Position numbers and translations under genes: made by a program. A stretch of DNA of 27,056 nt from IMG/VR virus record IMGVR_UViG_3300010883_000345, positions 1 to 27,056 of that record; one strand, 5' to 3'. The stretch is from a virus. This document shows, piece by piece, positions 1 through 8,366 of this stretch. Below the pieces are notes generated by a model, which worked only from the letters and a program-made list of their open reading frames with translations, made no database searches and had not been told where the DNA came from. Every line of letters starts with the position of its first letter. Position 1 is the first letter of the stretch.

Positions 1-16
1 ATAAATAAAAAATCTA

Positions 17-132
<116 letters not shown>

Positions 133-465
133 ATGCCAGAACCAGATATTATAACTCAAAATTCAGCCGCTATATATAGTGCTGATTTAATGTACGAGCA
201 AAATTGTAAATGTGGAATGACAGAGGTTATTTTAGGAGAGTACGCTTTTAATTATGTGACTAACGGGGACTATGGATGGAAGATGGTTTGTTTAGTAGAC
301 GGAACAACATTAGAAAGCATTAATATTACTAATATAAGTGGGTCTCACAACGCAGCTCTAGCAACGCTAACTTACGAAGCAGGACAAGAGCTTATAGGGA
401 GTATTGCGACATTTGATTGCCTTACAGGTGGTTGGATTGTTTATAAGGACTGCTTACAATCATAA
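133..465 (+). CDS. Hypothetical protein, possibly structural (110 aa)
   Basis: The start ATG follows directly on the AAAT tract. The protein has no signal peptide or membrane helix. It contains a Cys pair (NCKCG, residues 25-29), and its middle and C-terminal parts alternate hydrophobic and polar residues as in beta-rich folds (for example YGWKMVCLVDGTTLESINI). It lies upstream of the terminase genes. I do not recognise the family. A small virion or decoration protein would fit the composition, but this is inference only. Confidence 0.6.
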   Translation: MPEPDIITQNSAAIYSADLMYEQNCKCGMTEVILGEYAFNYVTNGDYGWKMVCLVDGTTLESINITNISGSHNAALATLTYEAGQELIGSIATFDCLTGGWIVYKDCLQS

Positions 466-476
466 AAATAAAAAAT

Positions 477-908
477 ATGCCTTGCGAAGAATGTGAAGAT
501 AATAAATGGAGATGGGGAGAGAGTGGAGAATGTCAATACGACTCTAAAGAATCCTGTCAAGAAGCTAATGCTGAAGAAGAAGTTTCAGAAGAAGTTTACG
601 AAGAAAGAGAAGTTGAAGCTGTAGATGTAGATTGGACTTATAACTTCACTAAAGAACAAATGGATGTACTTCATGAAGAAGGAGAGCTTTTAGTTACAGT
701 AGAAAAAGAAGAAGAAGAATCAATGACACTTTTATTCACTTACGAGAAAGAAGAAGTAGAAGAAGAATTAGAAGAAGAAAAGGAAGAAGATGAAAAAGAA
801 GAAGATGAGTTGGAAAGTGCTTATGCTAAATTAACACGCTCAATGTTGGATGATGAGCTTGATGAATATATAGATAAAATTACAAGTGCTATAACAAAAT
901 TGAAATAA
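477..908 (+). CDS. Glu-rich acidic protein with N-terminal Cys cluster (143 aa)
   Basis: Two parts are visible. Residues 1-30 hold four Cys (3, 6, 19, 27) and a WRWG segment, which looks like a small metal-binding or disulfide module. Residues 31-120 are extremely acidic: by my count about 43 of 143 residues are Glu, many in EEE runs encoded by GAA repeats. The last 25 residues return to normal composition and look helical. It sits just before the terminase pair. Acidic phage proteins of this kind can be scaffolds, packaging accessory proteins or DNA mimics, and the sequence does not decide between these. The start has the usual AAAAATAAAAAAT leader. Confidence 0.65.
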   Translation: MPCEECEDNKWRWGESGECQYDSKESCQEANAEEEVSEEVYEEREVEAVDVDWTYNFTKEQMDVLHEEGELLVTVEKEEEESMTLLFTYEKEEVEEELEEEKEEDEKEEDELESAYAKLTRSMLDDELDEYIDKITSAITKLK

Positions 909-911
909 TTT

Positions 912-1313
912 ATGAGTGAAGATGAGAGATATAAATTAAGAGAAAGCAATTTAAACAAACTTAACCCATACAAAGAAACTTCTGACAAGTTCTTTCCAAA
1001 TGGAGGGAAGATAAATACAAAAGGGAGAACAAAAGGGGAAAAAAATAATGTATCTGTTAGCAAAATTAGCAGAAACGCTTTAACTTGGGCATTAGAAGGT
1101 CATTCAACTAAAATTAGATTAGCGTTGGATAAATTATTTGACCAAAATCCTGAAGCCTACATAAATGCAGTATCAAAACTACTTAACTATACAGTTCCAA
1201 AACTTACATCTTCTGAAATAAATGACAACACAACCAAGAAAGTCAAAATTGAATTAAATGATGATGTAAGCATTGAGGAGCTTAGAGCGAAACTTGATGA
1301 AATCAACAACTGA
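912..1313 (+). CDS. Putative terminase small subunit
   Basis: A protein of 133 aa directly upstream of, and overlapping, the large terminase gene. Residues 30-45 contain a basic GGKINTKGRTKGEKNN stretch resembling the G-R-x-K-G-x-x-N start of many phage terminase small subunits. A helical region follows with PEAYINAVSKLLNYTVPKL (about 80-98), which matches the P-x-A-Y-L-x-x-x-x-K-L-L-x-Y-x-x-P-K pattern of that family as I remember it. The small subunit recognises packaging DNA and regulates the motor. Position and motif agree; exact family membership is unverified. Confidence 0.65.
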   Translation: MSEDERYKLRESNLNKLNPYKETSDKFFPNGGKINTKGRTKGEKNNVSVSKISRNALTWALEGHSTKIRLALDKLFDQNPEAYINAVSKLLNYTVPKLTSSEINDNTTKKVKIELNDDVSIEELRAKLDEINN

Positions 1314-2745
1314 TGAGGTACTTAGATTTGCATTAGAAAAAAAGTTATGCGAATTATCTTTCTATGAATTTTTCCAAAAAGCATGGCATATTGTTGAGCC
1401 TAGTATTGAGTTATCTACTAATTGGCATCATAAATATCTATGTGATATTTTACAAGAAGAAGCAGAGAGAATAATAGCCAATAAACCCAAAACGAAAGAT
1501 ATAATTATTAATATCCCTTTTCGTTCTACAAAATCACTTTTAGTTACTGTTATGTTTCCTGTATGGGCTTGGATAATGAATCCTAAATTCAGATTCATCA
1601 CAGCATCTTATTCTGCAGAACTTTCAATAGAACATTCTACAAGAAGTAGGGATATAATAAATTCACAATGGTTTAAGGATAGATGGGGAGAGTTGTTCCA
1701 TATCAAAAAAGACCAAAACTTAAAATCAAGATATGAGAATAATTTTTTAGGAGTTAGGAGAGCAACATCTGTTGGAGGTACAGTAACAGGACAGGGTGGG
1801 GATTTTTTATTAGTTGATGACCCTGTATCTCCTCAACACGCTGCCTCAGAAATAGAAAGAGAAAATGCAAATGAGTGGTACAGAACAACATTCTATTCAA
1901 GATTAAATAACCCATTAACAGGAATAAGAATTATTATTATGCAAAGAATACATGATAATGATTTGAGTGGATTTTTATTATACGGAAACGAGAGTAGAAT
2001 GAAATATAAACACATCTGCATACCTGCAGAACTGTCAGATGATGTTAAGCCAAAAAAATTAGAATCAAATTATGATAAGAATGGTTTGTTTTGGTCAGAT
2101 AGATTTAGTAGAGATATTTTAGATGACTATAAACAAGCTTTGGGTAGCTATGGATATGCAGGACAGCTTATGCAAACACCAACACCCCTAAATTCAGGGA
2201 TGATAAAGTCAGAATGGTTAAAAATTGACCAATATAAAATTACTGATGATAATATAGCAGTAGATTTCGTAATTGACCCCGCATACACTTCAAGTGAAAA
2301 AAATGACCCCTCAGCTTTACTAGCATATACATTTAGAGATAATAAGTGGCAAATCATAGATTGTGTAAATGTTTACAAGGAATTTCCTGAGTTAGTAAAG
2401 TTTATCCCCCAATGGGTAACAAAAAATGGATACAGTAGTAGAAGCAGGATTTATGTAGAGCCAAAAGCATCAGGGAAGTCCATAGTTCAAACATTAAAAA
2501 AGGAAACAGGACTTAATGTCAAGGAAGATAAGCCGCCATCTAAAGATAAGGTTGCTAGAGTCCAAGATATTTCTGCTTCGTTAGAATCAGGAAGGGTAAG
2601 TTTATTAAGAGGGAAATGGAATGAAGAATTTTTGCAGCAGTTAGTAAAATTTCCTTCAGCTAAACATGACGATATGGTAGATTGTTTAGTTATGGCTATA
2701 AATAAAAATATGTGGAATCACTCAAAGATAGTTTATTTTTCCTGA
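1297..2745 (+). CDS. Terminase large subunit (packaging ATPase/nuclease)
   Basis: The 482-aa product drives DNA packaging into the prohead and cuts the concatemer. The Walker A-like motif PFRSTKS is at residues 74-80 and the Walker B motif LLVDDP at 171-176. A C-terminal RNase H-like nuclease is indicated by DPAY (D327) and HDDMVD (D458, D459, D462). The length is normal for the family. The first ATG at 1297 overlaps the small subunit gene by 17 bases; an upstream TTG at 1273 is possible but would be unlike the other starts here. A 67-base AT-rich gap with no promoter or terminator that I can see follows. Confidence 0.95.
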   Translation: MKSTTDEVLRFALEKKLCELSFYEFFQKAWHIVEPSIELSTNWHHKYLCDILQEEAERIIANKPKTKDIIINIPFRSTKSLLVTVMFPVWAWIMNPKFRFITASYSAELSIEHSTRSRDIINSQWFKDRWGELFHIKKDQNLKSRYENNFLGVRRATSVGGTVTGQGGDFLLVDDPVSPQHAASEIERENANEWYRTTFYSRLNNPLTGIRIIIMQRIHDNDLSGFLLYGNESRMKYKHICIPAELSDDVKPKKLESNYDKNGLFWSDRFSRDILDDYKQALGSYGYAGQLMQTPTPLNSGMIKSEWLKIDQYKITDDNIAVDFVIDPAYTSSEKNDPSALLAYTFRDNKWQIIDCVNVYKEFPELVKFIPQWVTKNGYSSRSRIYVEPKASGKSIVQTLKKETGLNVKEDKPPSKDKVARVQDISASLESGRVSLLRGKWNEEFLQQLVKFPSAKHDDMVDCLVMAINKNMWNHSKIVYFS

Positions 2746-2812
2746 TTTCCAAAAATTTCTAGTGTAATAGAAAAAAAAATCATATTATTGCGAAATAGTA
2801 AGAAAAAACTTA

Positions 2813-3241
2813 ATGAAACTCGCATCCCTTAACATAAAACATGAGAAACTTCTTAATGAATATGTGAAATATCTTCAGGGGGTGGCTTATGAAGCAACAG
2901 AATTAAGCGCTCCTAATAAATTTGAAGAATTTAATGAAATTTTACATAATATTATAAACTATACTAATGCCTTTCAGAAAATAGTAAAAGATTCTAAAAG
3001 AATTAGTGAGTGGGTGTATATGCCTCCTAATTTAATGCTATATGCGTGTATGGGATTTTTATCAGGAATAAAAAATAAAAAAAATAAAATATTGATAGAT
3101 GAACTTTCTGAAAATTTATTTGAAAAGACAGTAGATTTTGTGGGAGAAACAGCAGATATATTAGATTCTATAAAAACAAAAAGAATGGCAGAGGAAAAAA
3201 TTAAAATAATTCAAAAAGAAAGAAATGAGTATAACAGTTAG
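2813..3241 (+). CDS. Hypothetical protein upstream of tail chaperone (142 aa)
   Basis: A mostly helical, soluble-looking protein. The C-terminal 25 residues are rich in Lys and Glu (KTKRMAEEKIKIIQKERNE) and may form a short coiled coil. No catalytic motif or membrane segment is evident; the WVYMPPNLMLYACMGFL stretch near residue 67 is hydrophobic but too broken for a clear membrane helix. Its end overlaps the start of the next gene by 17 bases, suggesting translational coupling with the tail chaperone. I do not recognise the family; a tail-assembly accessory role is a guess from position. Confidence 0.7.
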   Translation: MKLASLNIKHEKLLNEYVKYLQGVAYEATELSAPNKFEEFNEILHNIINYTNAFQKIVKDSKRISEWVYMPPNLMLYACMGFLSGIKNKKNKILIDELSENLFEKTVDFVGETADILDSIKTKRMAEEKIKIIQKERNEYNS

Positions 3242-3926
3242 AGTTAAGAGAGATGATGAATCTATAGATTTTCAAGTGCCTACTGGATGGGAGGAAATAA
3301 CTTTGCAGCATTGGGGAGAGTTAGCGTACATCATCAAAAAACATCAGAATGACGCAAAATTGAAACAAAACTCTTTAGATGAAAGGTTTGCTTTAGATGA
3401 TGAGTCAGATTACGAAAAATTAACGGAAGATGTTAAGTTTGTTAATGAACTCCATCTAAATAGAGATATATTTTGCTATTTATCAGGGTTAGATAAAGAG
3501 GATATGAAATATGTTGATATGGAGCAGGTTATTCATGTTATTAATACTATTGGGATTCTAACGGAAGAATACAAACCAACAGGGATGACATCTTTTGAAT
3601 GTGATGGAGAAACATATTACTTCCCTGCAGAATTTTTAAAAAACAATACTTATGGAGATTATATTGAGGCTACTCAATTAGATATGTATATTGATTCAAT
3701 GAAAAACGGTAAGTATGATGTTTTACCAGAGCAGATGGCAATATTATGCAAGAAAATAGGCGAAGAATATGACGAAGATAAGATAGCAGAGAAAACAGAA
3801 AAATTTAAGCAATTAAAAATGGACATTATATTTGAGTTCGCTTTTTTTTTGACTCAGCGCAGCGAAAACTTGCTGAAACATTCAAGTACATATTTGGAGA
3901 AAAACGTGAATCTCTCATGGCAGTAA
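3225..3926 (+). CDS. Putative tail assembly chaperone, zero-frame product
   Basis: A soluble 233-aa protein rich in acidic residues and helices, beginning with a short beta-like segment (MSITVRVKRDDESIDFQVP). Its closing region contains a run of nine T at 3842-3850, and the next frame, at -1, is open from a TGA at 3833 onward through 4165. This is the arrangement of lambda G and G-T, where the short product and the frameshifted product bind the tape measure protein during tail assembly. The zero-frame tail after the slippery site is 25 residues. Family assignment rests on this gene architecture, not on recognised sequence motifs. Confidence 0.65.
   Translation: MSITVRVKRDDESIDFQVPTGWEEITLQHWGELAYIIKKHQNDAKLKQNSLDERFALDDESDYEKLTEDVKFVNELHLNRDIFCYLSGLDKEDMKYVDMEQVIHVINTIGILTEEYKPTGMTSFECDGETYYFPAEFLKNNTYGDYIEATQLDMYIDSMKNGKYDVLPEQMAILCKKIGEEYDEDKIAEKTEKFKQLKMDIIFEFAFFLTQRSENLLKHSSTYLEKNVNLSWQ
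3842..3850 (+). promoter_or_regulatory. Candidate -1 ribosomal frameshift site (T9)
   Basis: Nine consecutive T are read GC-T TTT TTT TTG in the zero frame, so both T-TTT-TTT and T-TTT-TTG fit the X-XXY-YYZ rule. The -1 frame has a TGA at 3833-3835 and is then open to 4165. Downstream, TCAGC (3854-3858) can pair with GCTGA (3872-3876), and ACTT (3868-3871) with AAGT (3884-3887), giving a weak H-type pseudoknot. Transcriptional slippage on T9 would give a similar product. A miscounted homopolymer cannot be excluded from sequence alone. Confidence 0.7.
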
Positions 3927-4165
3927 AAACAAAAGGGTTATTTGATATATACATTAAGCCTTTTGGATGGTTAAATAGCCTTTATGTCTTAGCTGAAAAA
4001 GGGGTTTTCAATAAAGAAGGGGATAATGGCATAGATAGTGTAAAAAATACTAATCTATACAAGGTAATGACTTATTTAAGTTGGATATCTGCAAAAAATG
4101 AATATGAATCAAAGGTTTCAGAAAAAATATCAAAAGACCAAGCTAATACAATGCAAGTAAAATAG
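3848..4165 (+). CDS. Tail assembly chaperone, -1 frame extension (GT-like)
   Basis: This is the -1 frame region joined to the preceding gene by frameshifting. Read from the slip it adds 105 residues starting FDSAQRKLAETFKYIFGEK, giving a predicted fusion of about 313 aa. The 22 codons between the slip and ATG 3917 look like ordinary helical protein, which supports translation through them and not only from 3917. Free initiation at ATG 3917 would give an 82-aa protein beginning MAVKTKGLFDIYIKPFGWLN. By analogy with lambda gpT the extension would recruit tail tube subunits. The tape measure gene is about 9 kb downstream, further away than usual. Confidence 0.65.
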   Translation, partial: FDSAQRKLAETFKYIFGEKRESLMAVKTKGLFDIYIKPFGWLNSLYVLAEKGVFNKEGDNGIDSVKNTNLYKVMTYLSWISAKNEYESKVSEKISKDQANTMQVK

Positions 4166-4180
4166 AAAAAATAAATAAAT

Positions 4181-6106
4181 ATGCCTTTAGGAACACCAAT
4201 AAAATTAACAGATATAGTCCAAGTAATGAAGGACAAATGGGTTTTTGGGGATAAATTCTTTGGATATACAGAAGAATTTAACGATAACCATAACACGCAG
4301 TATCCATCAATGCTAATTACACCTCCTACATCAGTATTCCCAGAGGTAGGATTAAATAATGGGTGGGAAGAATATACTTTTGAGATTTATTTTTCAGATT
4401 TATACAATAGAACAACACAAGCGAACGAGGAGATAGACCAAAGATGGGAGAATTTACAGGATTTAGCAACTGAATGGCTAAATGAGTTCTTAAAATTCTA
4501 TCAAGATGTAGCTCCAATCCTTGCTTTCTTACAAGATGAAAGCGTAATGATAGAGAGAAGCAAGGAAGTTGCTAATGACCAACTGCTTCAACTGAAACTA
4601 ACCTTCACTTGGAGAGTAATGAGTATGTGTTTTAGACCTCAATCTACTTCCCCTAATCAAATTCCTAACTTAGCGATATGGTTAAGAGCAGATAGTGATG
4701 TTACTTATAGCACAGCGACAAAACAAGTTTCTGCTTGGGCAGACCAATCAGGAAATAGTAATGATGTGGCTCAAACAACCTCAGCAGACCAACCTAAAAG
4801 ATATACTTATGATGGGGCAAGTGATAAAACAAGAATTGAATTTGATGGGACTACAGATAATTTTGTTTCAGATTCAAATAGTCCTATAACTACAGATTTT
4901 ACAATATTTACAGTAGCACAAGCAGTCCCCGTTACTCCTGCTTTTACAAACACTTATTCAACATTCTTTGATATAACTGCTCCTGCTACTTCCTGTGATA
5001 TAGGTAATCCTGCAGGTGGAGCGGGTGGTCAATTATTTTCATTTACAGATGGGGCTAATAATGACCAACCTTTTAGTATTTCGGTGTGGTCAAATATAGA
5101 CCCTACAACTGCTTATCGTGGGTGGATAGATAAAAATGATATTGTTGGAATGCAAAGAGAGTACACCTTTAAGCCTGAATACTCATCAGGGTATATTAGT
5201 TTTGTGCTATATGATAATATTGGAGGTGGACATCTATACAATAGGGTTACTGTAGGGGCTGCTGCCGAGCAAGGGGAATGGCATCACTATTGCGCTACTT
5301 ATGATGGAAGTGGATTAGCTACAGGAATGAAAATTTATATAGATGGAGTGGAAAGCCAAGACCATCAAAGCGCATCAGGGGTTTATAATGGGATGCAATT
5401 AACAACATCTCCCTTTGAGGTTGGTCAGGGGGGTGCTAACCCTATGAAGGGACATCTTGATGAGGCAAGTATGTTTGATGCAGAATTAAGTCAATCAGAT
5501 GTTACTGAATTATATAATTTAGGAAATCCTACTGATTTAATAACATCAACACCTAACGCAAATTTAATTGGTTGGTGGAGAATGGGAGATGGAGCAACCT
5601 ATCCAACAATCCCTGATGCTAGTACAAATAGTAATGATGGAACATTACTTAATCTAACTCCAGAGGCTATTCAAGCCTTCGCTCCAAATTCTGAACAAGC
5701 TGCTTATTTTACTTATGAATTAGGAAATATTAAGCTGTGTTTAGGTAGTTCATCTGAAAGATTGTATTGCCATATTGCTGATGCTACTGCTATAGCAGGA
5801 GATTGGAACGCAAGATTTATATGGGATGGAGATACTTCACAATATCATATAGCAACAATGCAATTAGATTCATCTACAACAAATTTATTCTTACAGTATA
5901 ATGACAGCACAAGTCAGCAAGATGTAATGCTAAATTATGACCCCGCAACAACTTTTAATGCAGCTAAGTTTGAGATTGGACACGGAACACATCTAGGGTA
6001 TTTAGGTGGAGGTATGCAAGAGGTTATAGTTTTCAATAGAGCGATAACTGCTGCGGAGATAGAAACAGTAAAAAATTATTTAAATATGAAATATCAAATA
6101 TATTAA
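4181..6106 (+). CDS. Tail protein with nested LamG-like domains (641 aa)
   Basis: Residues 1-155 form a compact alpha/beta region (MPLGTPIKLTDIVQVMKD...) of the kind used for small tail-completion proteins. Residues 161-265 begin a LamG/concanavalin-type jelly roll (NLAIWLRAD, VSAWADQSGNSND, IEFDGTTD, DFTIFTVA). That fold ends only at 503-641, with its typical closing motif EVIVFNRAITAAEIETVKNYL. Between them, residues about 266-502 make up a second, complete LamG domain: QPFSISVW, EWHHYCATYDGS, MKIYIDGV, GHLDEASMFDAELSQSDV and GWWRMGDGATYPTIPDAS. LamG folds bind glycans, so host-surface recognition on the tail is likely. The leader is AAATAAATAAAT before ATG. Confidence 0.8.
   Translation: MPLGTPIKLTDIVQVMKDKWVFGDKFFGYTEEFNDNHNTQYPSMLITPPTSVFPEVGLNNGWEEYTFEIYFSDLYNRTTQANEEIDQRWENLQDLATEWLNEFLKFYQDVAPILAFLQDESVMIERSKEVANDQLLQLKLTFTWRVMSMCFRPQSTSPNQIPNLAIWLRADSDVTYSTATKQVSAWADQSGNSNDVAQTTSADQPKRYTYDGASDKTRIEFDGTTDNFVSDSNSPITTDFTIFTVAQAVPVTPAFTNTYSTFFDITAPATSCDIGNPAGGAGGQLFSFTDGANNDQPFSISVWSNIDPTTAYRGWIDKNDIVGMQREYTFKPEYSSGYISFVLYDNIGGGHLYNRVTVGAAAEQGEWHHYCATYDGSGLATGMKIYIDGVESQDHQSASGVYNGMQLTTSPFEVGQGGANPMKGHLDEASMFDAELSQSDVTELYNLGNPTDLITSTPNANLIGWWRMGDGATYPTIPDASTNSNDGTLLNLTPEAIQAFAPNSEQAAYFTYELGNIKLCLGSSSERLYCHIADATAIAGDWNARFIWDGDTSQYHIATMQLDSSTTNLFLQYNDSTSQQDVMLNYDPATTFNAAKFEIGHGTHLGYLGGGMQEVIVFNRAITAAEIETVKNYLNMKYQIY
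4976..5686 (+). other. Inserted inner LamG domain within tail gene
   Basis: This marks the DNA coding for the inner lectin-like domain (residues about 266-502). Removing it brings STFFDI and the QAAYFTYELGNIKL segment together, restoring what looks like one uninterrupted outer LamG fold. Reading frame is kept across both junctions. Boundaries are estimated to within about ten codons from motif positions. Confidence 0.6.
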
Positions 6107-6109
6107 GAA

Positions 6110-8365
6110 ATGGCAATAGGAATAAATGGAACATTAAAATTTAGTTACGAACCTTATGCTTCTGGTACTTCTACGGGAACTTTTATAAGACAATATCCTT
6201 ATTATACTTCTTCAATACATAGTGTAAATAGTCCCATAGAGTTTACTGCATTATGGGAGAGTTCAGGTATGACCGAAGCTAACGAACCTTCAGCGATTAA
6301 TTATTCGGGTACTTCAACAACAGGAACAGGAGATATAGTAAATGTTCTTTTTGATATTTATATAAGTAATGATAGAGATGCGGGTGGAGGTACTTATACT
6401 ACGGATTGGCAACTTGTTACTACAATTCGTAAATCTAGGGATATGAGGAATATAGAAGCAGGGCCTCCCTCAACAGGTGGTCAAGGTACTAGTGTTGCGG
6501 CAGGGCATAGATTCACAGTAGATATAAGTGAGGTACTGAGAGATGAGGTTAGTTATTCTTTAGTGCCTCTTGGTAAGGGAACTTGGGCAGATTGGAAATG
6601 GGGAGGATTAAATGGTGGTAGAGTAAGACAAGCTAATGTATCCCTTCCTATATGGCAAAACGCTTGGGTGCAATCTACAAATGGAACTTACACTTGGGTT
6701 AGAGTAAGAATAAGAACAGAGATTTTAAATGCAGATGCTATAATAGAGGAAGCGACAGCATCAGGCTCTTGGAAGTCAAGCTTTAGTTCATTTATAGTAA
6801 TAAATAGTGCCCCACAATATGATAGTAATAAATCTGATGCTAATGCCAATCCTGCAACTTTTGCTCATAGTGGATGGGGGACAAGTTCGGGTTATGCAAG
6901 GATATGCCAAAGTTGGACTCCAAATTATACTTACACTAGCAGCACCACTTATGGAAGGAGGGTTGTAAAAGATATGCGCCCTTGTGAACAAACAGAAGTA
7001 TTACAATGGTATCAGAATACTATAAATAATTATGCTATTTGGTATTTAGCAGCAAATAATCCTGAAGGTAGGGCGTATGACGCCCTTAACGCTTCTGATT
7101 TAATAAAAGACACTTGGTTAGAGGTTGTTTGTTATGATGAAAATTGGTCGCAGGTAAGTGATACTAATGGTGCTAGAGTAGGAAGATTATTTGATTTTAC
7201 TAATAATTTACCTGCAAAAGTCGCTATCCCTGTAGATGCTACGGGAGGAGGTGGTTCTGCTATGAATATAACTGACGCTTACCCTAGAACCCCAAATCGT
7301 ATGTGCTCTCAAAATATTTCTATTGCTTTTATAAATGCTAATATAATACATCCTAATTCTACAGTTCAGCATACTTGGGAATATGGTGGAAAAACTTGGA
7401 CTAGAGAAGTGATTAGTAATGGTAATCCTTCTGACCAAACTGCTTTATTTATAAATGATGATGTAAAATACTATAGAGTAGGCATGAAAACGCTAACTAC
7501 TAGTCAGGGAGCGGGAACAGGAGTAACAAAAAGTAGCCTGACAGAATATAGGTGGTATAGAGTGGATAGAAGTAAAATGGAATTACAACACAATGCGCCG
7601 GGACAAACTTATGCTGCAACTTCTACTTATGGAGGAATATATTATACTGAGTTAAGGGGAGATTATAATGCTAATTGCCAAAAAGTTAGATGTAAGGCAT
7701 ATTATTGGGGTCAATCGCCAAGGGCTTTTAAGAGATTTCATTGGCTTAACACGGCAGGAGGCATAGATAGCTATACAGTAAAAGGCACTCAAACTGAAAA
7801 ATATTTAATGAATAAAGAAACTATATTAAGGAAGGAGGGTAGCAGGTGGAACGCAGGATGGGGTAAAGATTTTAATACAACAAATGTATGTATAGGTAAT
7901 CCTCAAACATTAGGTATGAAGCCTCCCTATCCTAGTGCCAATGCTGCATCAGCAGGGCCAAATAGTCCATACTTTTCTGACACTATGAAGGGGTTAGATA
8001 ATCATAAAGGAGGTAGAGAGGTTGTAGGTGTAGATGCTGATAGATTAGGAACAGCAACAACATTACCTTTAAATCCTAAAAAAGCCGAGTGGCTTAAAGA
8101 GTTAGCCTTATCCCCTAATGTATGGATAGAAACTGACCAACTGTTTTCTGGGCCTGACCAACCATATTTTAGTAAAATAATGAATAGAAGTATAACTAAT
8201 ATAGGGCACGGTGCTAATATGGATGGAAGAACTCCTACAAATTCTGTTTACACCCCTGTTATTATAACTAATCAGGAAGTTAATACTATAGATGAGGAGA
8301 ATGGATTTACTACAATAAATTTTGAATATACTTATGGGCATCAGGTTGTAACTCAAAGAAACTAA
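6110..8365 (+). CDS. Large tail/baseplate structural protein (751 aa)
   Basis: A beta-rich protein full of Gly, Ser, Thr, Tyr and Trp, without signal peptide or membrane helix. Around residues 543-556 it carries FHWLNTAGGIDSYT, similar to the W/F-L-N-x-x-G-G-F-D-S/Y-Y-T motif I associate with large tail or baseplate proteins of Bacteroidota phages. It begins only three bases after the preceding tail gene and ends one base before the next, so the three are probably cotranslated. The exact role (distal tail, baseplate hub, side fibre) cannot be told. A TTG or ATG internal start is not needed: the first ATG fits. Confidence 0.75.
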   Translation: MAIGINGTLKFSYEPYASGTSTGTFIRQYPYYTSSIHSVNSPIEFTALWESSGMTEANEPSAINYSGTSTTGTGDIVNVLFDIYISNDRDAGGGTYTTDWQLVTTIRKSRDMRNIEAGPPSTGGQGTSVAAGHRFTVDISEVLRDEVSYSLVPLGKGTWADWKWGGLNGGRVRQANVSLPIWQNAWVQSTNGTYTWVRVRIRTEILNADAIIEEATASGSWKSSFSSFIVINSAPQYDSNKSDANANPATFAHSGWGTSSGYARICQSWTPNYTYTSSTTYGRRVVKDMRPCEQTEVLQWYQNTINNYAIWYLAANNPEGRAYDALNASDLIKDTWLEVVCYDENWSQVSDTNGARVGRLFDFTNNLPAKVAIPVDATGGGGSAMNITDAYPRTPNRMCSQNISIAFINANIIHPNSTVQHTWEYGGKTWTREVISNGNPSDQTALFINDDVKYYRVGMKTLTTSQGAGTGVTKSSLTEYRWYRVDRSKMELQHNAPGQTYAATSTYGGIYYTELRGDYNANCQKVRCKAYYWGQSPRAFKRFHWLNTAGGIDSYTVKGTQTEKYLMNKETILRKEGSRWNAGWGKDFNTTNVCIGNPQTLGMKPPYPSANAASAGPNSPYFSDTMKGLDNHKGGREVVGVDADRLGTATTLPLNPKKAEWLKELALSPNVWIETDQLFSGPDQPYFSKIMNRSITNIGHGANMDGRTPTNSVYTPVIITNQEVNTIDEENGFTTINFEYTYGHQVVTQRN

Positions 8366-8366
8366 T

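Noticed and set aside
3842-3850. T9 run as a frameshift error making a broken gene
   Set aside because: Not excluded, but the stop of the -1 frame placed just upstream of the run and the known G/GT design make programmed slippage more likely.
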